From Actinomadura luteofluorescens (GTDB lineage Bacteria; Actinomycetota; Actinomycetes; Streptosporangiales; Streptosporangiaceae), in assembly GCF_013409365.1 (NCBI RefSeq), contig NZ_JACCBA010000001.1:2604001-2668000 (forward strand): a stretch of DNA of 64,000 nucleotides, given 5' to 3'. Every line of letters starts with the position of its first letter. The first letter of the stretch is position 1. The notes beneath the pieces were generated by a model. That model worked only from the letters and a program-made list of their open reading frames with translations. It did not search any database and was not told where the DNA came from. A program made the translations under genes and the position numbers. This document shows, piece by piece, positions 16,168-24,770 of this stretch.

Positions 16168-19100
16168 GTGATACGACGGCGCAGGAACCAACGGAGACGG
16201 CGGGCCGCGTTGGCCGGGGTGGTGGGCGTACTGCTCACGCTCGGCGTGCTGCCGGGGGGCATCGCGTCGGCGGAGGCGGCGTCCCCCGGCCGTCCGGCCT
16301 TCGACGTCCGGCCGGCCCGCGACGCGATCGGCCGGCTGGTGGGGGCGCGGTACGCGGGCCAGGTGAGCCTGGCGACCCTGCCCGGCACCGGCGGCAGGGA
16401 CACCTTCCGGGTCTCCGTCCGCCATCGGCGGCTGGTCATCGCGGGCAGCAGCACCCCGGCGCTGCTGATGGGCTTCAACTGGTACCTCAAGCACACGGCC
16501 AAGGCCGATATCTCGTGGACCGGCGACCAGCTCGACCTTCCGCCCAGGCTCCCCCTGCCGGCGCAGCCGATCGAGAGGTCGTCCGCCGTCGAGCACCGGT
16601 TCGCCGGGAACGACACCGAGGACGGGTACTCCGGGCCGTACCGGACGTTCGAGGACTGGGAACGGCTCATCGACGTCTACGCCCTCCACGGCGTCAACGA
16701 GATGTTCATGCCGGTCGGCACCGAGGCCGTGTACTACGAGACGCTGAAGTCGTTCGGCTACTCGGCGGACGAGTTGCGCGGGTGGATCCCGGGCGCCGGC
16801 TACCAGCCGTGGTGGCTGCTCCAGAACATGTCCAACTTCACCTCGCCGGTCGGCGAGGACCAGATCCGCGCCCGCGCGGAGCTCGGCCGCAGGATCGCCG
16901 ACCGGATGCGGCGGCTGGGCATCACGCCGGTGCTCCCGGGCTACTTCGGCACCGTCCCGGCCGGTTTCGCCACCCGCAACCCCGGCGCGGTGACCGTGCC
17001 GCAGGGCACCTGGGAGGGCATCGCCCGGCCCGACTGGCTGGCGCCGACGAACCCGGTGTTCGCCCAGGTCGCCGAGCGGTTCTACGGGGTCCAGGACCGG
17101 CTGCTCGGCCGGTCGACGATGTACAAGATGGACCTGCTGCACGAGGGTGGGAAGGCCGGTTCCATCCCCGTGGGCCAGGCTTCGGTCGCCGTCCAGGCCG
17201 CGCTGGAGAAGGCGCACCCGGGAGCGACCTGGGTGATCCTCGGCTGGCAGAGCAACCCGCGCCCCGAGACCATGGCCGCCGTCGACCGGAGCAGGATGCT
17301 CGTGGTGGACGGCCTGTCCGACCGGGCGCTCAAGGTCGACCGCGACGCCGACTGGAAGGGCGCGCCGTACGCCTTCGGATCGATCTGGAACTTCGGCGGC
17401 AACTCCACCGTCGGCGCGCCGATCAAGGCCTGGAACGAACGGTTCTGGGACTGGCGGGCACGGTCGGGAAGCGCCCTGGACGGCATCGCGATCATGCCGG
17501 AGGCGAGCTACAACAACCCCGTCGCGGTCGAGTTCCTCGCCGAGCTGCCCTGGCATGACGGCCCCGTCGACCTGCACCGGTGGTTCGACGAGTACGCCGA
17601 CGCCCGCTACGGGGGCGTCGACCCGCAGGCCCGCGCCGCCTGGCGGGTGCTGGCCGGCACCGCGTACGCGATCCCCCCGACCGGCGGCCGCTCGTCCGGG
17701 CACGGCGGGCTCTTCGCCGCGGAACCGAACCTGGCGACGACCAGGCCGCACCGGTGGGCGCAGGCCGCGTTCGCCTACGACCCCGCCGCGTTCGCCCGGG
17801 CCCTGCCCGCGCTGCTGGCCGTCCGCCCGTCGCTGCGGCGCGGCGACGCCTACCGCTACGACCTGGTGGAGGTGGCCCGCGCGGCGGCCGACGACCGGTC
17901 CCGGACCCTGCTGCCGCAGATCAACGCGGCCTACCAGGCCCGCGACCTCACCGAGTTCTCCCGGCTGGCCGACGTCTGGACGGGTTACATCAGGGCCCTC
18001 GACGACCTCGCCGGCACCGACCGGTTCCACACGGTCGGGCCGTGGCTCCAGCGTGCGCGGCAGGCGGCCGCGAACCCCCGGGAGGCCGCGCAGCTGGAGT
18101 ACGAGGCGCGCAAGCTGATCACATCGTGGGGCGACCGCGACACCGACCTGCACGACTACGCCTACCGCGAGTGGTCCGGCGTGCTGCGCGACTACTACGC
18201 GCCGCGATGGGAGCGGCTGTTCGACGGGCTGAAGACCGAGCTGCGCACCGGCACGACCGCGCCGCCGGTCGACTGGTACGCCATGGCCGACGCGTGGGCG
18301 AAGGACCGCGGCGAGTACCGGACGAGGCCGGTCGGCGACACCCACACCGAGGCGTCCCGGATGCTCCAGCGGCTCAGCGGCGACGTCTACGACCTGCGGC
18401 TGTCGCTGCGCCCGCAGGGGTCGGTCTCCGGCTCCGCCGCGGTGGCCGCCTCCGTGACCAACACCAACCTCTTCGCGCCGATGAGCGGGCTGACCTTCGA
18501 CGTCGCCGCGCCCGCGGGCGTGCAAGCCCGTCCCGCCGGCCCCGAGCAGGGGCAGATCGATCCGGGCGCCACGCTGGAGCGGTCGTGGACGCTGCACCGC
18601 ACCGGCGACCTCCCGGACGGGACGACGCAGGTCACGGTGCAGGTCACGGTCGGGTTCGACCAGGCCGGCCGGCACGTGGTCCGCAAGGCGGCCGCCGTGC
18701 TGCCGGTGGCCGCGGACGGCCGCGTCCAGCTCAGCGACCTGCCGTTCTCCTACGCGCGCAACCACGACGGCATCTACCCGGTGGCCCGCGACACCGTGAC
18801 GCCCGCCACCCCCGAGGGCGACGGCAAGCCCATCCGCCTGGACGGGACCGCCTACAGCAAGGGCCTCGGGACGAACGCGAACGCCGACGTGCGCGTGGAA
18901 CTGAGCCGCGGCTGCCAGAGGTTCACGACCGTCGTCGGGATCGACGACGCGATGAACCACGCGGCCGACGGTGACGTGGTCGTCCGGGTCTTCGGCGACG
19001 GCCGGCTGCTGCACGAGTCCGGCGTGCTGCGCAGCGGGCTCGCGACCTCCGGAGCGGAGGCGGTCCGGCTCGACGTCGACGTGACGGGCGTCCAGCAGCT

Positions 19101-19200
19101 GCGTCTCCAGGTCGACCAGTACGACGCGAACCGCTGGTTCGACGCCGTCTCGTTCGGCGTGCCGACCCTCGCCTGCACCTCGCCGCCGCCGGCCCGGTGA
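16168..19200 (+). CDS. secreted alpha-N-acetylglucosaminidase, GH89, with NEW3 and NPCBM domains
   Basis: Releases terminal alpha-linked N-acetylglucosamine, as in mucin-type or heparan-type glycans. An Arg-rich signal peptide ends near ASAEAAS. An N-terminal TIM-barrel-accessory region (MGFNWYLKHTA) leads to the catalytic barrel: GVNEMFMPVGTEAVYYE, QPWWLLQNM, PVLPGYFGTVP, DLLHEGG, WVILGWQSNPRPE, WNFGGN and IMPEASYNNP, which match NAGLU/GH89. After the helical domain comes an Ig-like NEW3 domain (about 755-840) and an NPCBM carbohydrate-binding domain (about 850-1005, KGLGTNANADV and VGIDDAMNH). 1010 residues. The GTG start has AAGGGA seven bases upstream. Probably controlled by the ROK protein that follows. 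Confidence 0.92.
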   Translation: MIRRRRNQRRRRAALAGVVGVLLTLGVLPGGIASAEAASPGRPAFDVRPARDAIGRLVGARYAGQVSLATLPGTGGRDTFRVSVRHRRLVIAGSSTPALLMGFNWYLKHTAKADISWTGDQLDLPPRLPLPAQPIERSSAVEHRFAGNDTEDGYSGPYRTFEDWERLIDVYALHGVNEMFMPVGTEAVYYETLKSFGYSADELRGWIPGAGYQPWWLLQNMSNFTSPVGEDQIRARAELGRRIADRMRRLGITPVLPGYFGTVPAGFATRNPGAVTVPQGTWEGIARPDWLAPTNPVFAQVAERFYGVQDRLLGRSTMYKMDLLHEGGKAGSIPVGQASVAVQAALEKAHPGATWVILGWQSNPRPETMAAVDRSRMLVVDGLSDRALKVDRDADWKGAPYAFGSIWNFGGNSTVGAPIKAWNERFWDWRARSGSALDGIAIMPEASYNNPVAVEFLAELPWHDGPVDLHRWFDEYADARYGGVDPQARAAWRVLAGTAYAIPPTGGRSSGHGGLFAAEPNLATTRPHRWAQAAFAYDPAAFARALPALLAVRPSLRRGDAYRYDLVEVARAAADDRSRTLLPQINAAYQARDLTEFSRLADVWTGYIRALDDLAGTDRFHTVGPWLQRARQAAANPREAAQLEYEARKLITSWGDRDTDLHDYAYREWSGVLRDYYAPRWERLFDGLKTELRTGTTAPPVDWYAMADAWAKDRGEYRTRPVGDTHTEASRMLQRLSGDVYDLRLSLRPQGSVSGSAAVAASVTNTNLFAPMSGLTFDVAAPAGVQARPAGPEQGQIDPGATLERSWTLHRTGDLPDGTTQVTVQVTVGFDQAGRHVVRKAAAVLPVAADGRVQLSDLPFSYARNHDGIYPVARDTVTPATPEGDGKPIRLDGTAYSKGLGTNANADVRVELSRGCQRFTTVVGIDDAMNHAADGDVVVRVFGDGRLLHESGVLRSGLATSGAEAVRLDVDVTGVQQLRLQVDQYDANRWFDAVSFGVPTLACTSPPPAR

Positions 19201-19205
19201 GCCGT

Positions 19206-19247
19206 TCCCCGGGCCCGTGTCCGCAGGCGGACGGGCGGGCCCGGGGA
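19206..19247 (+). terminator. terminator after the GH89 gene
   Basis: TCCCCGGGCCCG and CGGGCCCGGGGA are perfect complements enclosing a smaller GTCCGC-AGG-CGGAC hairpin. It begins six bases after the stop and indicates that the ROK gene has its own promoter or depends on read-through. Confidence 0.8.
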
Positions 19248-19324
19248 CTTCGCCGATCCCTATACCCTCCAACCACAGGGGGCGGCACGGCGCGGCGGCG
19301 CCGCGGCGCGCGGGGAAGGCGAGG

Positions 19325-20494
19325 ATGAGCAGGCCCGTCCGGATCACCGAGAAGGCGACTCCCGCCGTCCTGCGCGAGCGCAACACCGAGCTCGTCCTGC
19401 AGAGCGTGCTGGCGGGCGGCGGCACCGTGTCCCGCGCCGACATCGCGCGGTCGACGGGCCTGGCCCGCGCCGTCGTCTCGCAGATCATGGAGGGCCTGGT
19501 GGCGCGGCGGCTGGTGGTCGAGGAGACCGCCAGGCCGAGCGGGCGCGGCAAGCCGGCCACGCTGCTGCGGATCGACACCGGCCGGCACTGCCTGCTCATG
19601 GCCGACGTCCGCCCCGCCGAGGTGCTGGGCGGCGTCGTCGGGCTGGACGGCGCGATCGGCGCGACGGCGCGCACGGCACTGCCCGCCCGGCCGGGCGGCG
19701 CGGACGTGGTGGCCGCCCTCGTCCCGATGCTCAGGACCCTGGCCCGCGACGACGGGCGCGCGGTGCTGTCCGCCGGAGTCGCCGTCCCCGGCATCGTCTC
19801 CCCCGAGCAGCGCGTCATCGAGGCGCTGCAGCTGCGCTGGAAGGACGTCGACCTGGCCGGTCCGCTGGCCGGCGCGCTCGGGCACGAGGTCGTGCTCGTC
19901 AACGACGCGACCGCCGTGGGGATGTCCGAACTGTCGGTGCAGAGCCGGGCCGGTGACAGCGTGATCGTGCTGCACATCGCCGGCGGCATCGGGTCGGCGG
20001 TCCTGCTCGACGGCCGCGTCCACCTCGGCGAGCGGCAGCGCGCGGGCGAGGTCGGCCACATCGACGTCGGCGTCAGCGACCGCCGGTGCGAGTGCGGCAG
20101 GCGAGGGTGCCTGGAGACGGTCGCGAGCCTGCCGGCCGTCCTCGACGGAGCTCCCGTCGAGGAGTTGGACGCCGTCTCCTCGCCGGGTGACGCGCCCGCG
20201 ACACCGGAGCTCGAGGCGCTCGCGGCACGGGTCGACTACGCGGGGAAGAGCCTCGCCGCCCTGCTCTGCGTCCAGGCCGCGATCCTCGACATCGGGGACG
20301 TCGTGATCGACGGACCGGTCCGCCGGGCGGGCGAGCGCCTGCTCGACGCCATCGAGCGGGAACTGGCCGTGCGGCTGCCGCCGAGCGACGTCCGCCGCCC
20401 GCGCTTCTCCACGATGGCGGAGCACAGCATCATGCACGGCGCCGCCGCGACCGCCATGCACCACCGGCTCGGCGTCATCTGGCACAGCGCCTGA
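19325..20494 (+). CDS. ROK-family transcriptional regulator
   Basis: About 389 residues. The N-terminal winged helix (residues ~10-75, GGTVSRADIARSTGLARAVVSQIME) is followed by a ROK sugar-kinase-like domain with VNDATAVGMSE, HIAGGIGSAVLLDG, GEVGHIDV and the zinc motif CECGRRGCLE. The usual N-terminal ATP motif (DxGxT) reads ADVRPAEVLGG, so it is a sugar-sensing regulator without evident kinase activity. The ATG is preceded by AAGGCGAGG. Lying directly after a secreted N-acetylglucosaminidase, it probably senses GlcNAc or a derivative and represses that gene. Confidence 0.88.
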   Translation: MSRPVRITEKATPAVLRERNTELVLQSVLAGGGTVSRADIARSTGLARAVVSQIMEGLVARRLVVEETARPSGRGKPATLLRIDTGRHCLLMADVRPAEVLGGVVGLDGAIGATARTALPARPGGADVVAALVPMLRTLARDDGRAVLSAGVAVPGIVSPEQRVIEALQLRWKDVDLAGPLAGALGHEVVLVNDATAVGMSELSVQSRAGDSVIVLHIAGGIGSAVLLDGRVHLGERQRAGEVGHIDVGVSDRRCECGRRGCLETVASLPAVLDGAPVEELDAVSSPGDAPATPELEALAARVDYAGKSLAALLCVQAAILDIGDVVIDGPVRRAGERLLDAIERELAVRLPPSDVRRPRFSTMAEHSIMHGAAATAMHHRLGVIWHSA

Positions 20495-20500
20495 ACCGGG

Positions 20501-21217
20501 TCATCCCCTGACCGGCGCGTAGGTCAGGCCGAGCTCGACGGTCACCTCGCGCAGCATCAGCTCGAACATCGGCGCGGCGTCGCTCAGCGCGAACTCCAGG
20601 TGGCCGAAGACCTCCAGGCTGACGCCGCCCTGGAGCCTGATCCAGCACTTGAGGAACTGCTGGATCACCCCGAGCGGCAGGCCGATGCCGAGCACGTCGT
20701 CGCGGTAGCGGCGCAGCTCCTCGCGCAGGCCGGGGTCGATCTCCTCCTCGGCCATCACCGGGAACGGCTGCTTCCTCCACAGCTCCAGGAACAGGGACAT
20801 GAACGTCCAGCCGAACTGGCGGGCGCACTCCTCGGCGAAGTCGACCTCCTCCTGGTGCGCGGCGCCGCGCACGGGCGTGCCGAACAGCAGCGAGTACTCG
20901 CGGGGATGCGCCAGCGCCCAGAGGCGGAACTGGCGGGCCACCGTCATGAACTTGCCGCTCATGTCGCCGCTCGGCACGTCCTCCATGGCCGCGTGCAGGT
21001 CGCCGTTCAGCTCGGTGAACAGGTCGCCGACCAGGTGCCGCAGCAGCTCGCCGTGGCTGCCGAAGTAGCGGTAGAGCGCGGGGGCGGTCATGCCCATCTC
21101 GCGGGCGATGGCGCGCAGCGTCACCGCGTCGGGGCCCTCCTCCACGAGGATCCGCCGGGCGGTTTCGGTGATCTCTTTGACCGTCGCCGCCCGCTGACGG
21201 TCGCGACGCGATGCCAC
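20501..21217 (-). CDS. TetR-family transcriptional regulator, divergent from the MMPL exporter
   Basis: About 238 residues. The helix-turn-helix is at ~12-60 (TVKEITETARRILVEEG, VTLRAIAREMGMTAPALYRYFGSHGELL); the C-terminal ligand-binding domain resembles the WHG/TetR_C_13 type (WALAHPREYSLLFGTPV). The GTG start at 21217 was chosen for the GGGGGG stretch just upstream and because TetR proteins usually start about 10-20 residues before the first helix. Divergent transcription and shared operator-like repeats suggest it represses the MMPL gene and itself, with release by an exported lipid or drug. Confidence 0.9.
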   Translation of the reverse strand: MASRRDRQRAATVKEITETARRILVEEGPDAVTLRAIAREMGMTAPALYRYFGSHGELLRHLVGDLFTELNGDLHAAMEDVPSGDMSGKFMTVARQFRLWALAHPREYSLLFGTPVRGAAHQEEVDFAEECARQFGWTFMSLFLELWRKQPFPVMAEEEIDPGLREELRRYRDDVLGIGLPLGVIQQFLKCWIRLQGGVSLEVFGHLEFALSDAAPMFELMLREVTVELGLTYAPVRG

Positions 21218-21296
21218 CTCGCCCCCCTCTCTGCCGGGTGCCCGGCCGTCTCTCCGGCCGCCCTCGCATGATTCCGCAAAAACACCCTTGACGACA

Positions 21297-21347
21297 GCTA
21301 ACACTGTATGCAAAGTTAACGCTGTTCTCAGTTTACGGCGTTCACTG
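21297..21347. promoter_or_regulatory. operator-like repeats between tetR and the MMPL gene
   Basis: A 19-base near-palindrome CAGTTTACGGCGTTCACTG (21329-21347; arms CAGTnnACG/CGTnnACTG) lies beside two direct repeats of GYTAACRCTG (21297-21306 and 21315-21324, 18 bases apart). The AT-rich spacer is the only low-GC stretch nearby. Consistent with a TetR operator overlapping divergent promoters; clear -35/-10 boxes could not be assigned. Confidence 0.55.
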
Positions 21348-21384
21348 AAATTACTCAAGGTTACGGAGTTGGGGGAGAAGCGTC

Positions 21385-23544
21385 ATGTTCGATCGATGGG
21401 GCAGGTGGGTCCACCGGCGCAGGCGGTGGGTCCTCGCCGCCGCCGGCGCGTTCCTGGTGTTCGCCGCGGTGTGGGGCACGGGCGTCTTCGGCGCGCTGAC
21501 CTCCGCCGGCGGCTTCGACACGCCGGGCAGCCAGAGCGCGGCGGCCGAGCGGATCGCCGAGCGCGACCTCGGCCGGGACGCGGCCGACGTCGTGGTCCTC
21601 TACCAGGGCGGGACGACGGTCGACGACCCGTCCTACCGGGCGTCGGTGGAACGCGCGCTGGCCGCGCTGCCGCCGGGCAAGGTCGCCAAGACCAGCACCT
21701 ACTGGACGACCCACGCGCCGCAGTTCGTCAGCGAGGACCGCAAGGCGACCTACGCCGTCCTGCAGCTCGCCGGCTCCGACGAGGCCGCCCGGGAGGACGC
21801 CTACAAGGCGATCCGGGACGACCTCGCCGAGGTCGGCGGCGGGCTCACCGCGAAGGTCGGCGGGGCGGTCGGCACCGGGGTCGAGATCAACGAGCGCGTC
21901 TCGTCCGACATCGGCCGGGCCGAGGGCATGGCGATGCCGGTGCTGCTGGTACTGCTCGTGCTGATCTTCGGCGGGCTGGTCTCGGCGAGCCTGCCGCTGC
22001 TGGTCGGCGGCCTGGCCATCCTCGGCTCGTTCACCGCCCTGCACGCGCTGGCCTACGTCACCGACGTGTCGATCTTCGCGGTCAACATCACCACCTTCCT
22101 CGGGCTCGGCCTCGCGATCGACTACGGCCTGTTCATGGTCAGCCGGTTCCGCGAGGAGATCGGCCGGGACGGCGCCTCCGCCGAGGACGCGCTGGCCGCC
22201 ACGATGGCCACGGCCGGGCGCACCGTCGCGGTCTCCGGCGTCACGGTCGCCGTGTCGCTGTCCGGGCTGCTGCTGTTCGACCAGAACTTCCTGGTCTCGA
22301 TGGGCTACGGCGGCATCGCGACCGTGCTGGTGTGCATGGCCGGGGCGCTGACCGTGCTGCCCGCGCTGATGGCCGTCCTCGGCCCGAAGGTGAACGCGCT
22401 GCCGATCCGCCGGCGCCGGGCGCCCGCCGCCCGGTCCGACGGCTGGTGGGGACGGGTCGCGCGCAGCGTGATGCGCCGCCCGGTCGTCTACATGGTCGCG
22501 ACCGTGGCGCTGCTCCTCGCGCTCGGCGCGCCGTTCCTGCGCATCAACTGGGGCGGGGTGGACGCCAAGGTGCTGCCGGACGGCGCGGACGCGCGGGTCG
22601 TCTCCGAGACGCTGGAGTCCCGCTTCGCCCGCAACGCCACCAGCCCGATCGAGGCCGTCGTGACCGGGACGTCCGACCGGGCCGCAGTCCAGGCGTACGG
22701 GGCCCGCCTGGACGCGCTGCCCGGCGTCACGGACGCGACGGTGACCGGCGCCGGCGGGACGACGACCCGGATCGCGCTGCGCTACGACGCCGACCCGAAC
22801 TCCGGCGCCGCCCGCGACCTCGTCCAGCGGGTCCGCGACATCCCGCCCCCGCCCGGCGCGCGCGCCTACGTCGGCGGCGAGACGGCCGACGTGGTCGACC
22901 AGGTCGACAGCATCGGCTCGACCCTGCCCTGGCTGGCCGTGCTCGTCGGCGGCGCCACGTTCCTCCTGCTGTTCCTGGCGTTCGGGTCGGTGCTGCTGCC
23001 GCTGAAGGCGATCGTCATGAACATGCTGTCGCTGTCGGCCACCTTCGGCGCGGTCGTGCTGGTCTTCCAGGACGGCCACCTGTCCGGGCCGCTCGGCTTC
23101 ACCGCGACCGGCGCGATCTCCCCCGCGATGCCGATCCTCATGCTGGCGATGCTGTTCGGGATCTCGATGGACTACGAGGTGTTCCTGCTGTCGCGGGTCC
23201 GCGAGCAGTACGACCTGACCGGCTCCAACACCGCGGCCGTCGCCGCCGGCGTGCAGCGCACCGGCGCCATCATCACCAGCGCGGCGGTGCTGTTCATCGT
23301 CGTGATCGGCGCGTTCGCGACGTCCGGCATCACGTTCATCAAGATGACCGGCGTCGGGATGGCCGTGGCGATCCTGCTGGACGCGACGATCGTCCGGGCG
23401 CTGCTCGTGCCCGCCACGATGCGGCTGCTCGGCCGCGCGAACTGGTGGGCGCCCGGGCCGCTCGCCCGGTTGTACGGCCGGTACGGGATCCGGGAGGGCG
23501 ACGCCCCGGCCGCGCCCCCGTCGCGGCTGGAGCCCGTGGGCTGA
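21385..23544 (+). CDS. MMPL/RND-family transporter
   Basis: 719-residue inner-membrane exporter with two repeats of one helix, an extracytoplasmic loop and five helices each: helix 1 near 16-36, a periplasmic domain, helices 2-6 (LLVLLVLIFGGLV through VLVCMAGALTVLPALM), then the second half from about 370. The paired MMPL motifs DYGLFMVSRFREE and SMDYEVFLLSRVREQ are present, including the charged residues used for proton coupling. A typical substrate would be a lipid, siderophore or hydrophobic drug. The ATG has GGAG nine bases upstream; a perfect hairpin follows the stop. Confidence 0.92.
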   Translation: MFDRWGRWVHRRRRWVLAAAGAFLVFAAVWGTGVFGALTSAGGFDTPGSQSAAAERIAERDLGRDAADVVVLYQGGTTVDDPSYRASVERALAALPPGKVAKTSTYWTTHAPQFVSEDRKATYAVLQLAGSDEAAREDAYKAIRDDLAEVGGGLTAKVGGAVGTGVEINERVSSDIGRAEGMAMPVLLVLLVLIFGGLVSASLPLLVGGLAILGSFTALHALAYVTDVSIFAVNITTFLGLGLAIDYGLFMVSRFREEIGRDGASAEDALAATMATAGRTVAVSGVTVAVSLSGLLLFDQNFLVSMGYGGIATVLVCMAGALTVLPALMAVLGPKVNALPIRRRRAPAARSDGWWGRVARSVMRRPVVYMVATVALLLALGAPFLRINWGGVDAKVLPDGADARVVSETLESRFARNATSPIEAVVTGTSDRAAVQAYGARLDALPGVTDATVTGAGGTTTRIALRYDADPNSGAARDLVQRVRDIPPPPGARAYVGGETADVVDQVDSIGSTLPWLAVLVGGATFLLLFLAFGSVLLPLKAIVMNMLSLSATFGAVVLVFQDGHLSGPLGFTATGAISPAMPILMLAMLFGISMDYEVFLLSRVREQYDLTGSNTAAVAAGVQRTGAIITSAAVLFIVVIGAFATSGITFIKMTGVGMAVAILLDATIVRALLVPATMRLLGRANWWAPGPLARLYGRYGIREGDAPAAPPSRLEPVG

Positions 23545-23555
23545 CGACCCGCCCC

Positions 23556-23585
23556 GGTGGCCGGCACGCCGAAGTGCCGGCCACC
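23556..23585 (+). terminator. terminator of the MMPL gene
   Basis: Perfect 12-base stem GGTGGCCGGCAC / GTGCCGGCCACC with a 6-base loop, 11 bases after the stop. Confidence 0.85.
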
Positions 23586-23735
23586 AATCGCCCCGAACCG
23601 CTTGTGGTCTCCTTCACCCGGCGCAAGACTGAACGCCATTCCACCGGCCGCACCCTCGCGTGACGCATTCCGCGACGGCCACGCCCGGCGGATCCCCGAA
23701 CCCTTCCCGTGCCGGGATGTTCCTTTGGAGGCACC

Positions 23736-24038
23736 ATGTCCGTGCTGATGGCCACCGAGGCCGACACCGCGCTCGCCCACCTGGAGCGGCTCACCGACGC
23801 CCTGCGCTCCGCCGGCTGGGCCGTCGAGGTCTCCGCGCCCGCCGACCGCCGCCCGACCGCGCACATCGCCGACCCGCGCCTCCCGCGGGTGAACGAGAGC
23901 GTCATCGCGGTGCGGGAACGTTCCGGCGACGGCTGGTCCTACTGCTACGGCTGGGGCGAGCGGATCGCGCCGTGCGCCGACCCGTCCGCCGCTGCCGCCG
24001 CCGTCGGCCGGGTCCTCGCCGCCCGTCGCGACAACTGA
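23736..24038 (+). CDS. small hypothetical protein
   Basis: 100 residues, soluble, with no recognised domain. The sequence (LERLTDALRSAGWAVEV ... PRLPRVNESVIAVRERSGDGWSYCYGW) looks like a compact alpha/beta fold. The ATG was chosen for the GGAGG six bases upstream. It stands alone between the MMPL terminator and the SOD-like gene; no pathway can be inferred. Confidence 0.7.
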   Translation: MSVLMATEADTALAHLERLTDALRSAGWAVEVSAPADRRPTAHIADPRLPRVNESVIAVRERSGDGWSYCYGWGERIAPCADPSAAAAAVGRVLAARRDN

Positions 24039-24181
24039 ACCGCCCGGCGCACGCGGCCGTCCTCCCACCGATCGGGGGGATGCCGTTCTCCGCTCCGGGG
24101 GCATGCTCATGAGCCACCGAGCCCGGACGCCGCCGCCACGCACGCGGCGTCCGGCGCCCCGCACCACGGAGAGGAAGCGCC

Positions 24182-24715
24182 ATGCGAACGCCCGTCCGCG
24201 CCCCCGTCCTGTTCGCCGCGTCCGCGCTAGCGGCGTCCGGTGCCGCGCTGGTACCGCTAGCCACCCCGGCCCTCGCCCGCCCGAGGCCGCACGCGATCGT
24301 CGTGCGCGGCCCGGACGCCGTCCACGACCAGGCCTTCCGGAACGCGAAGACCAGGGTCGCCGTCGTTCGTGACCGCCACCGGACCTGGGTCTCACTGCGG
24401 GTGTGGGGAATGCCGCGCGAGGCGGCCGGACGGACGTTCGGCGCCCACGTCCACGTGAACCGGTGCGGGCCGAAGCCCGGGGACGCCGGGCCGCACTACC
24501 ACAACCCCGACGCGCCGCCCGGGACGCCGATGCCCGAGATGGAGGTCTGGCTCGACGTCACCGTCCGGCCCGACGGGCGCGGCCACTCCCGCGCCTCCGT
24601 GCCGTGGCGGGTCGCGGAGAAGGCCGCGGGATCGCTCGTCGTGCACGCCAAGCCCACCGACCCGAAGACCGGCGACGCGGGCGCACGGCTGATCTGCACC
24701 ACCGTCCCGTTCTGA
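24182..24715 (+). CDS. exported Cu/Zn superoxide dismutase-like protein with incomplete metal ligands
   Basis: 177 residues with an Ala-rich signal peptide (to about residue 32). The C-terminal part follows the SodC fold: GAHVHVNRCG supplies two copper ligands, AGPHYHN the bridging His, VVHAKPTD the last copper His, and the Cys in RCG with the Cys in LICTTVPF can form the conserved disulfide. The two further zinc His residues normally spaced 8-9 apart after the bridging His are missing, so the zinc site is degenerate. It may be a copper-only SOD or a non-enzymatic relative. The ATG has GGAGAGGAAG upstream. Confidence 0.75.
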   Translation: MRTPVRAPVLFAASALAASGAALVPLATPALARPRPHAIVVRGPDAVHDQAFRNAKTRVAVVRDRHRTWVSLRVWGMPREAAGRTFGAHVHVNRCGPKPGDAGPHYHNPDAPPGTPMPEMEVWLDVTVRPDGRGHSRASVPWRVAEKAAGSLVVHAKPTDPKTGDAGARLICTTVPF

Positions 24716-24770
24716 GCCGTCCCGTCCGCAAGCCGTCCCGACCCTGCCGCCGGCCGGTCCGGCGGCGGGG

